A stretch of DNA of 64,000 nucleotides from Hydrogenophaga sp. SL48. GTDB taxonomy: Bacteria > Pseudomonadota > Gammaproteobacteria > Burkholderiales > Burkholderiaceae_C. A program made the position numbers and the translations under genes. Below, in pieces: positions 52,844 to 62,455 of this stretch; position 1 is the stretch's first letter, and each line of letters starts with the position of its first letter. Under the pieces are notes generated by a model, which saw nothing but the letters and a program-made list of their open reading frames with translations, did no database searches and was not told the DNA's origin. The stretch spans positions 1,240,001-1,304,000 of the forward strand of contig NZ_CP063400.1 of the NCBI RefSeq assembly GCF_021729865.1, given 5' to 3'.

Positions 52844-53647
52844 ATGTTGATCCATCCCACCATCGATCCTGTCGCCCTGCAACTCGGCCCCATCGCCATC
52901 CACTGGTACGGGCTGACCTACCTCGCGGCGTTTGGCTTGTTTGTGCTGCTGGGCCGCGCGCGGCTGAAGCACCAGCCCTATGCATCCATCACGGTGCCGA
53001 GCCCCTGGACCGCGCGAGATGTGGAGGACATCCTCTTTCTCGGCGTCATGGGCGTGGTGCTCGGTGGCCGCATCGGCTATTGCCTGTTCTACAAACCCGC
53101 CTACTACCTCAGCCATCCGCTGGAGATCTTTGCGGTCTGGCAGGGCGGCATGAGTTTCCACGGCGGCATGCTGGGGGTGTTGGTGGCCATGGTCTGGTAC
53201 GCGCGCAGCCGCCAGCGGCCCTGGCTGCAGGTGATGGACTTCGTGGCACCGTGTGTGCCCACCGGGCTGGCGGCCGGTCGCGTGGGCAACTTCATCAACG
53301 GCGAACTCTGGGGCCGGGTGGCCGACCTGTCGCTGCCCTGGGGCATGGTGTTTCGCGGCGCGGGTGACTTGCCGCGCCATCCATCTCAGGTGTACCAGTT
53401 CCTCATGGAAGGGGTGTTGCTCTTCGTGTTGCTGTGGTTGTACGCGCGCAAGCCCCGCGCGACCGGGCGGGTGAGCGCGGCCTTCCTGTTCGGCTATGGG
53501 GTGTTCCGCTTCATTGCCGAGTTCTTCCGCGAACCCGATGCCCATCTCGGCCTGCTCTCGCTGGGCATGAGCATGGGGCAGTGGTTGTGTGTGCCCATGA
53601 TCCTGGGCGGGGCAGCCTTGTGGTGGTGGTGCGGTCGGCGCTCTTGA
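52844..53647 (+). CDS. lgt: Prolipoprotein diacylglyceryl transferase
   Basis: 267 aa from the ATG at 52844. Seven membrane segments; the Lgt signature [14 protein letters not shown], the essential His region in [13 protein letters not shown] and [11 protein letters not shown]. It transfers diacylglycerol to the lipobox Cys of prelipoproteins in the inner membrane, such as the RND adaptor at 25942. Confidence 0.96.
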   Translation: MLIHPTIDPVALQLGPIAIHWYGLTYLAAFGLFVLLGRARLKHQPYASITVPSPWTARDVEDILFLGVMGVVLGGRIGYCLFYKPAYYLSHPLEIFAVWQGGMSFHGGMLGVLVAMVWYARSRQRPWLQVMDFVAPCVPTGLAAGRVGNFINGELWGRVADLSLPWGMVFRGAGDLPRHPSQVYQFLMEGVLLFVLLWLYARKPRATGRVSAAFLFGYGVFRFIAEFFREPDAHLGLLSLGMSMGQWLCVPMILGGAALWWWCGRRS

Positions 53648-53775
53648 GTCGCCGCGCACGGTGAGGCGAAGGGGGGCGACCACCGGCAGGGCCGCACATG
53701 GCCATCCCGCCGTTCATCCGTGAAAGCAGGGCCTTCGGGTAAACCCCGGTTTCCGAATGTGAGTGCCGCGTTAAT

Positions 53776-53797
53776 ATTATTTGTAATTACAGATAAT
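53776..53797 (+). promoter_or_regulatory. Palindromic operator upstream of the malonate regulator
   Basis: 22-bp AT-rich palindrome around TGTAATTACA (arms ATTATT and GATAAT, one mismatched pair), 5 bp before the GntR start codon. This position suggests autorepression by the GntR protein. TGTAATTACA has the form expected for FadR/MatR-type sites. Confidence 0.6.
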
Positions 53798-53802
53798 CAC
53801 GA

Positions 53803-54471
53803 ATGCGACTGGTGCTCAACTCCCTGCATGACGAAGTGGCCGCGAGGCTTCGCGAGCGCATCTTTGCAGGCGAACTGGCGCCTGGCAGCTTCATCGACGA
53901 GCCGGCCTTGTGCAGCGAGTGGGCCATCTCCCGAACGCCCTTGCGCGAAGCGCTCAAGGTGCTGACGGCGGAGGGCTTGCTGCGCCACGAGCCGCGCCGG
54001 GGATGCTTCGTGAGCGAGATCACCGAGCGCGATCTGGACGAGATCTTCCCCGTGATCGCCTTGCTCGAAGGGCGTTGCGCTTTCGAGGCCGCGAACAACG
54101 CGACGGATGCCGATCTGGCTGCGCTGGAGCAGCTGCACGACCGGCTGCAACGCAGCGCCAAGGCCAAGCGCATCACCGAGTACTACGACACCAACTTTGC
54201 GATCCACGAGGCCATCATCCTGCTGGCGAACAACCGCTGGCTGGCGCAGGTGATCGGCGATCTTCGCAAGATCGTCAAACTCGCCCGCCTGCAGCAGCTG
54301 CATGCGCCCGGCCGGTTGGAGCAGAGCCTGTCGGAGCACATGGCGGTGTACGCCGCGCTCAAGGCGCACGACGCCGAGGGCGCCGAAGCCGCCATGCGCA
54401 CTCACCTGACCCGCCAGCGCGTGGCGCTGCGGGAACTGGCACGCAACCAGACGTCGAGGATTTCAGCATGA
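53803..54471 (+). CDS. matR: GntR-family regulator (FadR/MatR-like)
   Basis: 222 aa. The N-terminal winged HTH is typical: RLRERIFAGELAPGSFIDEP, then WAISRTPLREALKVL and LLRHEPRRGCFVS. The C-terminal FCD domain is helical with metal/ligand-type His and Asp (ITEYYDTNFAIHEAIILLAN). It overlaps the decarboxylase start (ATGA) and thus most likely controls malonate use; malonate or malonyl-CoA is the probable inducer. The symbol is by context. Confidence 0.82.
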   Translation: MRLVLNSLHDEVAARLRERIFAGELAPGSFIDEPALCSEWAISRTPLREALKVLTAEGLLRHEPRRGCFVSEITERDLDEIFPVIALLEGRCAFEAANNATDADLAALEQLHDRLQRSAKAKRITEYYDTNFAIHEAIILLANNRWLAQVIGDLRKIVKLARLQQLHAPGRLEQSLSEHMAVYAALKAHDAEGAEAAMRTHLTRQRVALRELARNQTSRISA

Positions 54472-55796
54472 ACACCACCGAGTGGATCGTCCAGCGTGTG
54501 TCCCGCCTGCGGGCACCGACCCCGGCGGTGACGCGCTCGACGCAGGAGCGCCTGCAAGCCAGGCTGCGGCAGGGCGAGGAGGCGATGTCGCCGCGCGCGC
54601 TGCGCCACATGCTGGACGAACTCAAGGCCACCGTGGACCCGCTCGTGAGCGAGGTGGAAGGCGGGCGCCGAGCCCAGGCGGTGGTGGACTGGTACGCCAG
54701 TGCATCACCCGCGCACCGACGTGACCTCTGGCTGCTCATGAGCGAGCGTTTCGTGGCGGACCCGGCGCAGGTGAAGGCAGCGCAGGAGACGTACCTGGCC
54801 ACCGTGGGCACGCCCGACGAGGCGGCGGCCGAGGTGCTGTACCGTCGCGCCACGGTGTCGCCGCGGCGGCGCCTGCTGCAGCGCTTCAGCGCGCACCCGG
54901 AGGGCATTGCCTTTCTGGTGAACCTGCGCGCCGAGATGCAGGCTCAGCTGAAGACCGACCGGCGCCTGCGGGCGCTGGATGTCGAAATGGAGTACATGTT
55001 CTCCACTTGGTTCGACGTGGGCTTTCTGGAGCTGCGCCGCATCAGCTGGGACTCGCCTGCGTCGCTGGTGGAAAAGCTCATCAAGTACGAAGCCGTGCAT
55101 GACATCCGCAGCTGGGACGATGTGAAGAACCGGCTCGACAGCGACCGCCGCTGCTACGGGTTTTTCCACCCGCGCCTGCCGGGCGAACCACTGATCTTCG
55201 TGGAGGTGGCGCTGGTCAACGAGATTGCGGCCAGCATCACCCCGCTGCTCGACGAAGCCGCCGCGCCAGCCGATCTGGACCGCGCGACCACCGCCATCTT
55301 CTATTCCATCAGCAACACGCAGGCGGGCCTTCGTGGGGTGAGTTTCGGCGACTCGCTCATCAAGCGCGTGGTCGAGACCCTGCACCAGGAGTTCCCCCGC
55401 CTCAGGACCTTTGCCACGCTCTCACCGATCCCGGGCCTGCGCGCCTGGCTGAACAAGACGGCACCCGCCGAATTGCTCAAGGCCTGGGATGGCGTGGCCG
55501 AGTTGGGCGAGAAGGCCCCGGAACGTCAGGCCTTGCTGGGCTGGACGGCGCGGTACCTGGGCATGGAGCTGCAGGATGGCAAACCGCTGGACCCGGTGGC
55601 GCGTTTCCACCTGGGCAACGGCGCGCGCGTCGAACGCCTCAACTGGGCGGGCGACCCTTCAGCCAAGGGCTTCAAGCAGTCCTACGGCTTGATGGTCAAT
55701 TACCTCTACGATCCCAAGCGGCTCGACAAGAACCGGGCCGCGCTCGCGCAGGGAAAAATCCCGATAGCCTCAGCGATCAAGGACCTCTACCTTTGA
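54468..55796 (+). CDS. matA: Malonyl-CoA decarboxylase
   Basis: 442 aa from the ATG at 54468. A helical N-terminal domain is followed by the acetyltransferase-like catalytic part: RCYGFFHPRLPGEPLIFVEV (active-site His region) and FYSISNTQAGLRGVSFGDSL (Ser region), with TLSPIPGLRAWL. It converts malonyl-CoA to acetyl-CoA and CO2. With MatB it turns malonate into acetyl-CoA in two steps. Confidence 0.9.
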   Translation: MNTTEWIVQRVSRLRAPTPAVTRSTQERLQARLRQGEEAMSPRALRHMLDELKATVDPLVSEVEGGRRAQAVVDWYASASPAHRRDLWLLMSERFVADPAQVKAAQETYLATVGTPDEAAAEVLYRRATVSPRRRLLQRFSAHPEGIAFLVNLRAEMQAQLKTDRRLRALDVEMEYMFSTWFDVGFLELRRISWDSPASLVEKLIKYEAVHDIRSWDDVKNRLDSDRRCYGFFHPRLPGEPLIFVEVALVNEIAASITPLLDEAAAPADLDRATTAIFYSISNTQAGLRGVSFGDSLIKRVVETLHQEFPRLRTFATLSPIPGLRAWLNKTAPAELLKAWDGVAELGEKAPERQALLGWTARYLGMELQDGKPLDPVARFHLGNGARVERLNWAGDPSAKGFKQSYGLMVNYLYDPKRLDKNRAALAQGKIPIASAIKDLYL

Positions 55797-55831
55797 CGCT
55801 GCCATTCCAACCACAACAGGAGACAAACCAC

Positions 55832-56818
55832 ATGCGACAAGGTCTGAACCGACGAGACGTCCTGCGAGCGGCTGTGGCCGGCGCCACGCTGCACAGCACA
55901 GGGGGCCATGCGCAGTCCACCTGGCCGAGCAAGCCGGTCACCATGATCGTGCCGTTCCCGGCCGGCGGTGGCACTGATGCCTTTGCCCGTCCCATGGCCG
56001 CGCAGTTCACCCGTCTGTCGGGCAAGTCACTCGTCATCGACAACCGCGGTGGCGCCGGAGGCACCCTGGGGGCCGGCATCGCCGCCAAGGCTGCGCCCGA
56101 TGGCTATACGCTGTTCATGGGCGCCGTGCACCACACCATCGCACCCAGCATGTATCCCCGGCTGGACTACGACATCGAAAAGGACCTGGTGCCGCTGATC
56201 CTGGTGGCCAGTGTGCCGCAGGTGCTGGTGGTCAATGCCAAGCAGTACGCCGGCATGGACTTCAAGGCCTTTCTCGCACAGGTGAAAGCCAATCCCGGCA
56301 AGCTGAACTACGGTTCGGCGGGTGGCGGCACCTCGCACCATCTGGCCGGTGAGCTGTTCAAGCAGCAGAGCAAGACGTTCATCACGCACATTCCCTACCG
56401 GGGAGCCGGCCCGGCGCTCAATGACCTGATTGCCGGCAACGTGGACATGATGTTCGACGGTCTGGGCTCGTCGGCCGCGCACATCAAGGGTGGTCGCATC
56501 AAGGCACTCATGGTGTCGGGCAACAAACGCAGCGCGGCCTTTCCCGACGTGCCCAGTGCGGCCGAGTTGGGCTTGCCGGACTACAACGTGACCACTTGGT
56601 ACGGCGTGTGGGCGCCCAAGGGCACGCCGACCGATGCGCAGGCCCGCGCCATCGAAGAGGTCCGCAAGGCCGCCAGCACCGACGAGGCCAAAGCCGTGTG
56701 GGCCAGCCAGGGAGCCGAGTTCCCCAACCTCACCGGCGCGCAGTTTGACGGCTTCGTCAAGGGCGAGATCCGCAAGTGGGCGCAGGTGGTCAAGGCTTCG
56801 GGCGCCAAGCTGGACTGA
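55832..56818 (+). CDS. Bug/TctC-family periplasmic binding protein
   Basis: 328 aa from the ATG at 55832 (CAGGAGA ribosome site). The signal NRRDVLRAAVAGATL may be Tat- or Sec-type. Bug family motifs: VTMIVPFPAGGGTDAFARPM, NRGGAGGTLGAGIAAKAAPD and ELGLPDYNVTTWYGVWAPKG. Such proteins bind carboxylates. Its place between matA and matB makes malonate or a related diacid a likely ligand, but no TctAB membrane genes are present in the operon. Confidence 0.87.
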   Translation: MRQGLNRRDVLRAAVAGATLHSTGGHAQSTWPSKPVTMIVPFPAGGGTDAFARPMAAQFTRLSGKSLVIDNRGGAGGTLGAGIAAKAAPDGYTLFMGAVHHTIAPSMYPRLDYDIEKDLVPLILVASVPQVLVVNAKQYAGMDFKAFLAQVKANPGKLNYGSAGGGTSHHLAGELFKQQSKTFITHIPYRGAGPALNDLIAGNVDMMFDGLGSSAAHIKGGRIKALMVSGNKRSAAFPDVPSAAELGLPDYNVTTWYGVWAPKGTPTDAQARAIEEVRKAASTDEAKAVWASQGAEFPNLTGAQFDGFVKGEIRKWAQVVKASGAKLD

Positions 56819-56837
56819 GTCCCCCGAGAAGAGCCCG

Positions 56838-57605
56838 ATGTCTGGTCACGTCCGTCTGCTGATCGAAGGTGCTGCCGCGCTCGTGACGCTGTCGAACCCG
56901 GCCAAGTTCAACGCCATGTCGCGCGCGATGTGGTGCGAACTGAAGCAGGTGTTCACCGGGTTGCAGCAGCGCACCGACGTGCGCGCCGTGCTGGTGGCTG
57001 GTGAGGGGGGGCATTTCTGCGCGGGCGGTGACATCGCCGAGTACACCGACTTCCGTTTCCACTCCGAGGGCCTGCGCGATTTTCATGAGGGCGACGTCTG
57101 GGGCGGCCTCTCGGCCATGCTGGCCTGTGACCTGCCAATCGTCGCGCAGATCGAGGGCCACTGCATGGGCGCCGGGGTCGAGATCGCCAGCTGTTGCGAT
57201 GTCCGCGTGGCGGGGCAGGGCGCGCGTTTCGGCGCGCCCATCGCCAAGCTGGGCTTTCCCATGGCCCCGCGCGAGGCCGAGCTGGTCGTGCGCGAGGTGG
57301 GGTTGGCCACGGCGCGGCAGATGTTGCTGGAAGCCGCGGTGCTGGACGCGCCCACGATGCTGGCGCGCGGCTTCCTGCAGGTGGTGACGCACGATGCCGA
57401 TGTGCCCGCCGAGGCCTTGCAGCGGGTGCTGCGGATGACGCGCCTGGCGCCGCAGGCCGCCAGGATGAACAAGCAGGCCTTGCGCGCCCTGTCCAGCGGG
57501 CAAAGCGCACAAGCCCTGCTGGCCACAGCTTACGACTATGCAGACAGCGCCGAGCACCGGGAGGGCATTGCCGCTTTCCTGACCAAGCGCCCACCGATTT
57601 TCTGA
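56838..57605 (+). CDS. Enoyl-CoA hydratase/isomerase family protein
   Basis: 255 aa from the ATG at 56838. Crotonase-fold motifs: SNPAKFNAMSRAMWCELKQV, oxyanion hole GEGGHFCAGGDIAEY and IEGHCMGAGVEIASCCDVRV. The first catalytic Glu region is not as in standard hydratases (GFPMAPREAELVVREVG), so the reaction could be another CoA-ester conversion. Within the malonate operon, 19 bp after the binding protein. Confidence 0.85.
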   Translation: MSGHVRLLIEGAAALVTLSNPAKFNAMSRAMWCELKQVFTGLQQRTDVRAVLVAGEGGHFCAGGDIAEYTDFRFHSEGLRDFHEGDVWGGLSAMLACDLPIVAQIEGHCMGAGVEIASCCDVRVAGQGARFGAPIAKLGFPMAPREAELVVREVGLATARQMLLEAAVLDAPTMLARGFLQVVTHDADVPAEALQRVLRMTRLAPQAARMNKQALRALSSGQSAQALLATAYDYADSAEHREGIAAFLTKRPPIF

Positions 57606-57627
57606 ACGATTTTTCCGGGCCACCCAT

Positions 57628-59169
57628 ATGAGCAACCACAACCTGTTCGTCGCGCTGCGCGATGCCTTCCCCGACGACCTTGACCGCACCGCCGTTGAAA
57701 CCGACGACGGGTTGATCTATTCCTGGCGCGACCTCGACTGCGCCACCGCGATGGTGGCCAACCTGATCGACTCGCTGGATCTGCCGGCGAACTCGCGGAT
57801 CGCGGTTCAGGTGGAGAAATCGGTGGAGGCCATGGTGCTGTACCTGGCCACGCTGCGCGCGGGCCATGTCTTCTTGCCGCTCAACACCGCGTACCAGAGC
57901 GCCGAGATCGAGTACTTCGTCGGCAACGCCGAACCGGCGGTGGTGGTGTGCAGCCCGAAGAACCACGGCTGGGTCAGCAAGATCGCGTTCAACGCCGGCA
58001 CGAAGCATGTGTTCACGCTGGGTGACGACCGAAGCGGTAGCCTGCTCGACCGCGCGGCCCACATGGGCGACCGCCACATTCCCGCCGTCAGGGACGGTGA
58101 CGACCTCGCTGCCATCCTGTACACCAGCGGCACCACCGGCCGCAGCAAGGGGGCCATGCTCACGCATGGCAACATGCTCAGCAACGCGCTGGTGCTGCGC
58201 GACTACTGGGGCTGGCAACCCGATGATGTATTGATCCACGCGCTGCCGATCTTCCACGTGCATGGCCTGTTCGTGGCCATCCACGGCGCGTTGATCAACG
58301 GCAGCAAGATGATCTGGTTTTCGAAGTTCGACCCGAAGCGGGCGATTGCGAAGTTCTCGGAGGCCACCGTGTTCATGGGCGTGCCCACGCTGTACGTGCG
58401 CATGCTGACCGAGCCCACGCTCACGCCGGCGCAGGCCCGTCACATGCGACTGTTCATCTCGGGCTCTGCACCGTTGCTGATCGAGACCTTCACCGCGTGG
58501 CAGGGCCGCACCGGCCACACCATTCTCGAGCGCTACGGCATGAGCGAGACCGTCATGCTCACCTCCAACCCCTGTGGCGAAGATCCGCGGTACCCGGGGC
58601 AGACCGAGCGGCGTGGGGGAACGGTGGGTTTCCCTCTGCCGGGCGTTGAGCTGAGGGTGATGGGCGAAGGGGGTCAACCCGTCCCCCGGGGCGAGATCGG
58701 TGGCATCCAGGTGCGCGGACCCAATGTCTTCAAGGGCTACTGGCGCATGCCGGAGAAAACCGCCGAGGAGTTCACGGCCGACGGTTTCTTCAAGACCGGT
58801 GACGTGGGGTGTGTGGACGAGAGGGGCTACGTCGTCATCGTTGGTCGCAGCAAAGATCTGATCATTTCCGGGGGCTACAACGTCTACCCGGCCGAGATCG
58901 AGGGCTACATCAACGACATGCCCGGCGTGGCCGAGAGCGCGCTGGTGGGGGTGCCGCACCCGGACTTCGGCGAGGTCGGCGTCGCGGTGATCATCCCCAA
59001 ACCCGGCGCCGCCGTGGACCCGGACCAGGTGATTGCCAACCTCAAGTCTCAGCTCGCCAATTTCAAGATCCCCAAACGCTGCTGGGTGGTGAGCGAACTG
59101 CCCCGCAACACCATGGGCAAGGTGCAGAAGAACCTGCTGCGCGAGCAGTACAAGAGCGAGTTTGCTTGA
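57628..59169 (+). CDS. matB: Malonyl-CoA synthetase
   Basis: 513 aa, an adenylate-forming enzyme. AMP-binding motif LYTSGTTGRSKGAMLTHGN, then ERYGMSETVMLTSNPCGE, FKTGDVGCVDERGYVVIVGR and the catalytic Lys in LPRNTMGKVQKNLL. The match to MatB-type enzymes, together with the decarboxylase in the same operon, supports malonate as the substrate. Confidence 0.88.
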   Translation: MSNHNLFVALRDAFPDDLDRTAVETDDGLIYSWRDLDCATAMVANLIDSLDLPANSRIAVQVEKSVEAMVLYLATLRAGHVFLPLNTAYQSAEIEYFVGNAEPAVVVCSPKNHGWVSKIAFNAGTKHVFTLGDDRSGSLLDRAAHMGDRHIPAVRDGDDLAAILYTSGTTGRSKGAMLTHGNMLSNALVLRDYWGWQPDDVLIHALPIFHVHGLFVAIHGALINGSKMIWFSKFDPKRAIAKFSEATVFMGVPTLYVRMLTEPTLTPAQARHMRLFISGSAPLLIETFTAWQGRTGHTILERYGMSETVMLTSNPCGEDPRYPGQTERRGGTVGFPLPGVELRVMGEGGQPVPRGEIGGIQVRGPNVFKGYWRMPEKTAEEFTADGFFKTGDVGCVDERGYVVIVGRSKDLIISGGYNVYPAEIEGYINDMPGVAESALVGVPHPDFGEVGVAVIIPKPGAAVDPDQVIANLKSQLANFKIPKRCWVVSELPRNTMGKVQKNLLREQYKSEFA

Positions 59170-59218
59170 AAAAACGCGCAACGGACAAGCTTCCGGCGCG
59201 CGTGAATAAAACCAAGAA

Positions 59219-59290
59219 CGCGGCGGAACCGGCTCCGCCGCGCCGCTCGCGTTGCCCCCTGGGGGGTGACGCCGAAGGCGGCGCGGGGGG
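59219..59290 (-). repeat. Dispersed GC-rich intergenic repeat, copy in reverse
   Basis: On the minus strand: CGCCGCCTTCGGCGTCAC, a CCCCCCAGGGGG stem, AACGCGAGCGGCGCGGCGG and AGCCGGTTCCGCC. It is almost the same as the copies at 12578 and 9848. It fills the matB-uspA gap between converging genes. Confidence 0.75.
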
Positions 59291-59303
59291 CTTGTGTTGA
59301 GGT

Positions 59304-59747
59304 TTACCTCAACACAAGTACTGGGATGTGCGAGTGCGTCAGCACCTGCTGCGTCTCGCTGCCCAGCAGCAGGCGCTTGATGCCCTTGCGGCCGTGCGAA
59401 GCCATCACGATCAGGTCCACCTTGTTGCGCTTGGCTGCGGCAATGATGGCTTCTGCGATCAGATCGGACTTCACCGTCACCGGCTTGACCTTCACTTCCA
59501 CCTTCTGGCCTGCGGCCTTCACCGCGTTGACGGCCTCCATGGCGTCGTCGTTCCATTGCTTCTCGATGCGGGCCACTTCGGCCGCCGCCAGGGCGACACC
59601 GCCTTCAAAGTAGGTCTGCGGGTAACGGGGAACCACTTTCAGCGCGATCACTTCGGCGCCGGTGATGTCGGCCAAGGCAATGGCGTGGTCGACCGCCATG
59701 TTGGAGAGTTTGGAGCCGTCGGTGGCCACCAGAATGCGCTTGTACAT
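59304..59747 (-). CDS. uspA: Universal stress protein (UspA family)
   Basis: 147 aa from the ATG at 59745-59747 (GGAGAAGAC ribosome site). It has a Usp fold with YKRILVATDGSKLSNMAVDH at the start, an ATP-site pattern ASHG-9x-GS near the C-terminus and VLTHSHIPVLVLR at the end. The FNR-type box centred at 59816.5 is 41.5 bp upstream of a start point at about 59775, a class II arrangement, so it is probably induced when oxygen is low. Confidence 0.9.
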   Translation of the reverse strand: MYKRILVATDGSKLSNMAVDHAIALADITGAEVIALKVVPRYPQTYFEGGVALAAAEVARIEKQWNDDAMEAVNAVKAAGQKVEVKVKPVTVKSDLIAEAIIAAAKRNKVDLIVMASHGRKGIKRLLLGSETQQVLTHSHIPVLVLR

Positions 59748-59809
59748 GTCTTCTCCTGTGGGTTGTTGTTGAAGAAGCATTAGGCTACGCAATGACCGCC
59801 CTTGGGTGG

Positions 59810-59823
59810 TTGACTTATATCAA
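59810..59823. promoter_or_regulatory. FNR/ANR box between uspA and ccoI
   Basis: TTGAC-TTAT-ATCAA, one base from the FNR consensus (C in the left half). Spacing best suits uspA (69 bp from its start codon); it is only 4 bp from the first possible ccoI ATG. Confidence 0.8.
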
Positions 59824-59827
59824 TCCC

Positions 59828-62278
59828 ATGGAACCTGACCTGAATTACCCTCGCGGCATGAACGAGGCCGTCACCGCGCCCCCGGCGGGGTCATTGTTTG
59901 CGCGCTCCCAGCCTGGGCCTGTTGGAGTGGGTGGGGCGGGATCGGTGTCCGACCTGTTCGGGGCCCACCGGGGCCCGCTGACGGTGACCGACGATTTCCT
60001 GGTGCTCGACGACCCGGTGGAGCAACAGGAGTTCACCGAATTTTCAGAAACCGACGGTCGGCGGGTCGCTGAATCGGTGCTGATGGTGCAGGGCATGTAC
60101 TGCGCCGCCTGTGCCGACACGGTGGAGTGCGCCTTGCAGGACCTGCCTGGTGTGCAGTTCGCCCAGGTGCACGCCGCCACACGGCGCCTCACCTTGCGCT
60201 GGGACCCTTCGCTGACCCGCATCTCCAGCCTGGCACAGGTCGTGGGGCAAACCGGGTACCGCTTGCTGCCGTTGCAGCAGGCCCTGTCCATCAGCGAGCG
60301 GCTGAAGGAAACCCGGCAGGCACTGTGGCGCCTGTTCGTGGCCGGCTTCTGTGCCATGCAGGTCATGATGTACGCGTTCCCGGCCTATGTGACGGTGCCG
60401 GGCGAGATCCCGGCCGACATCGACCAGCTGCTGCGCTGGGCCAGCTGGATCCTGAGTGTCCCGGTGGTGTTTTTCGCCAGCGGCCCGTTTTTCAGGGGCG
60501 CGTGGCGCGATCTGCGGCTCGGTCGCGTGGGCATGGACACGCCGGTGTCCATCGGCATCCTCGTGGCCTTTCTGGCGAGTTCCGCGGCCACCTTCGACCC
60601 GACCGGCCCTTGGGGACAGGAGGTCTGGTTCGACTCGCTCACGATGTTCGTGTTTTTCCTGCTGGGTGGCCGCTACTTGGAGCTCAAGGCCCGCGACCGC
60701 ACTGCGGGTGCGCTGGATGCGCTGATGAACCGCCTGCCCGAAGTCTGCGACCGGCAGAAGGGCGAGGATGCGTTTGAGACCGTGTCGGTGCGCCGGCTGG
60801 TGGTCGGCGACGTGGTCCGCGTGCAGGCCGGACAGGCCTTTCCGGGCGACGGTGACTTGTTGAGCGCGTCGGCCACGGTCGATGAAGCCCTGCTCACGGG
60901 CGAATCCCGCCCTGTGACCCGCCACGCGGGCGACGCGGTGGTGGCCGGCAGTTTCAATCTGGGCGGGCCTGTCTTGCTGAGGGTGATCCGTCTGGGCCGT
61001 GACACGCGGTTTGCGCAGATCGTGGCACTGATGGAAAAAGCCTCGACCGAAAAGCCCCGGCTGGCCGTCCTGGCCGACCGCATCGCCGCGCCGTTCCTCG
61101 CGCTGGTGCTGGCGGCGGCGGCCCTGGCCTTCTGGTACTGGTGGCAGATCGATCACACCAAGGCCCTGGCGGTCGCGGTGGCGGTGTTGATCGTGACATG
61201 TCCCTGCGCGTTGTCGCTGGCCACGCCGGCGGCGATGCTGAGCGCGGCCGGTGCGCTGGCGCGGCGCGGCATTCTGGTGCGGCGCCTGCAGGCGTTCGAG
61301 AACCTGGCGGGGATCAACGCTGTGGTGTTCGACAAGACAGGGACCCTGACGCACGACCGCCTGGTGCTCCGCGGCATGACCCTGCGGGACGGCGTGGATC
61401 GCGACCAGGCCCTGGCACTGGCGGCCGCTCTGGCGGCAGGGTCGCTGCACCCGGTATCGCGGGCGCTGGTCGAGGCGGCTCGCGCGGCGGGGCTGTCGCC
61501 GGCACGATCCGCACCGGTCGAGGTGACAGAAGCGGCAGGGCAGGGCATGCAGGGCCGTTTGGACAACGGCGGCGAAGCGCGGCTCGGATCGGCCGTCTTT
61601 TGCGGGCTGCAGGCCCAGCGCGGACCACAGGACGAGAAGGGTGGTTCGCGGGTTCACCTGGCCGATGACCAAGGCTGGTTGGCGAGTTTCGATCTGCACG
61701 AGGGGCTGAGGGACGACGCGCAGGCTGCGGTGGCTGCGCTGCGCAGCATGGGCCTGGCCACTTGGCTGTTGTCCGGTGACCGCGAGAGCGCGGCTCGGGA
61801 GGTGGCTCAGGCCGTGGGTGTGGAACATGTGATCGCCGGCGCGTCACCCGAGCAGAAGCTGGCCGAGGTGGTGGCCTTGCAGGCACGGGGTGTCCGTCTG
61901 GCGATGGTGGGTGACGGTCTGAACGACGGCCCGGTGCTCGCCAGGGCCGATACCTCGTTCGCGCTGGGCCATGCCGCACCGCTGGCGCAGGCACAGTCGG
62001 ACTATGTCATTCAAGGGGGCAAGGTCATGGACGTGGTGTTGACGCTCAGGCAGGCGCGCTCCACCATGCGCATCGTGCGGCAGAACCTCGCCTGGGCGGC
62101 CATCTACAACCTGGTCAGCGTGCCGCTGGCGCTGGTGGGCTGGATGCCCCCTTGGCTGGCGGGCCTGGGCATGGCGGCCAGTTCGTTGCTGGTGATCGCC
62201 AATGCACTGCGACTGACCCGCGAGATGGGGCCTGTGTCCGCCCCCCGTTCACCGGACGCGATGGCCGCTTCCTCCTGA
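59828..62278 (+). CDS. ccoI: Cu+-exporting P-type ATPase for cbb3 oxidase assembly (CcoI/FixI)
   Basis: 816 aa from the ATG at 59828; an ATG at 59858 is also possible. An N-terminal extension (~80 residues) leads to a heavy-metal-binding domain with MYCAACADTVECAL. Then membrane segments, the ion-channel motif VTCPCALSLATPAAM, phosphorylation site FDKTGTLTHDRL and MVGDGLNDGPVLARAD. It delivers copper for subunit CcoN. Followed directly by ccoS and ccoN, the usual cluster. Confidence 0.93.
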   Translation: MEPDLNYPRGMNEAVTAPPAGSLFARSQPGPVGVGGAGSVSDLFGAHRGPLTVTDDFLVLDDPVEQQEFTEFSETDGRRVAESVLMVQGMYCAACADTVECALQDLPGVQFAQVHAATRRLTLRWDPSLTRISSLAQVVGQTGYRLLPLQQALSISERLKETRQALWRLFVAGFCAMQVMMYAFPAYVTVPGEIPADIDQLLRWASWILSVPVVFFASGPFFRGAWRDLRLGRVGMDTPVSIGILVAFLASSAATFDPTGPWGQEVWFDSLTMFVFFLLGGRYLELKARDRTAGALDALMNRLPEVCDRQKGEDAFETVSVRRLVVGDVVRVQAGQAFPGDGDLLSASATVDEALLTGESRPVTRHAGDAVVAGSFNLGGPVLLRVIRLGRDTRFAQIVALMEKASTEKPRLAVLADRIAAPFLALVLAAAALAFWYWWQIDHTKALAVAVAVLIVTCPCALSLATPAAMLSAAGALARRGILVRRLQAFENLAGINAVVFDKTGTLTHDRLVLRGMTLRDGVDRDQALALAAALAAGSLHPVSRALVEAARAAGLSPARSAPVEVTEAAGQGMQGRLDNGGEARLGSAVFCGLQAQRGPQDEKGGSRVHLADDQGWLASFDLHEGLRDDAQAAVAALRSMGLATWLLSGDRESAAREVAQAVGVEHVIAGASPEQKLAEVVALQARGVRLAMVGDGLNDGPVLARADTSFALGHAAPLAQAQSDYVIQGGKVMDVVLTLRQARSTMRIVRQNLAWAAIYNLVSVPLALVGWMPPWLAGLGMAASSLLVIANALRLTREMGPVSAPRSPDAMAASS

Positions 62279-62317
62279 CCGAGGTGGGGTCCACCATATT
62301 TTTTAGAGGTACTTCCT

Positions 62318-62455
62318 GTGGACGTTTTGTATTTGCTGATTCCCGTGTCGGTGGTGCTGGTTTTCATCATCATCGGCATCTTCTGGTGGGCGCTCAACGC
62401 AGGCCAGTTTGACAACATCGATCGTGAAGGCGAGCGTGTTCTGAGGGGCGATTGA
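62318..62455 (+). CDS. ccoS: cbb3-type oxidase assembly protein CcoS, GTG start
   Basis: 45 aa, starting with GTG at 62318 (TTAGAGG upstream). Sequence [16 protein letters not shown], one membrane segment, then [19 protein letters not shown], the conserved CcoS tail. It acts in cofactor insertion into cbb3 oxidase. The stop codon lies within the FNR box that serves ccoN. Confidence 0.92.
   Translation: MDVLYLLIPVSVVLVFIIIGIFWWALNAGQFDNIDREGERVLRGD

Noticed and set aside
62152..62412. 86-aa plus-strand frame overlapping the ccoI end and ccoS
   Set aside because: Out of frame with both; CcoS in the neighbouring frame from the GTG at 62318 has the recognised sequence.
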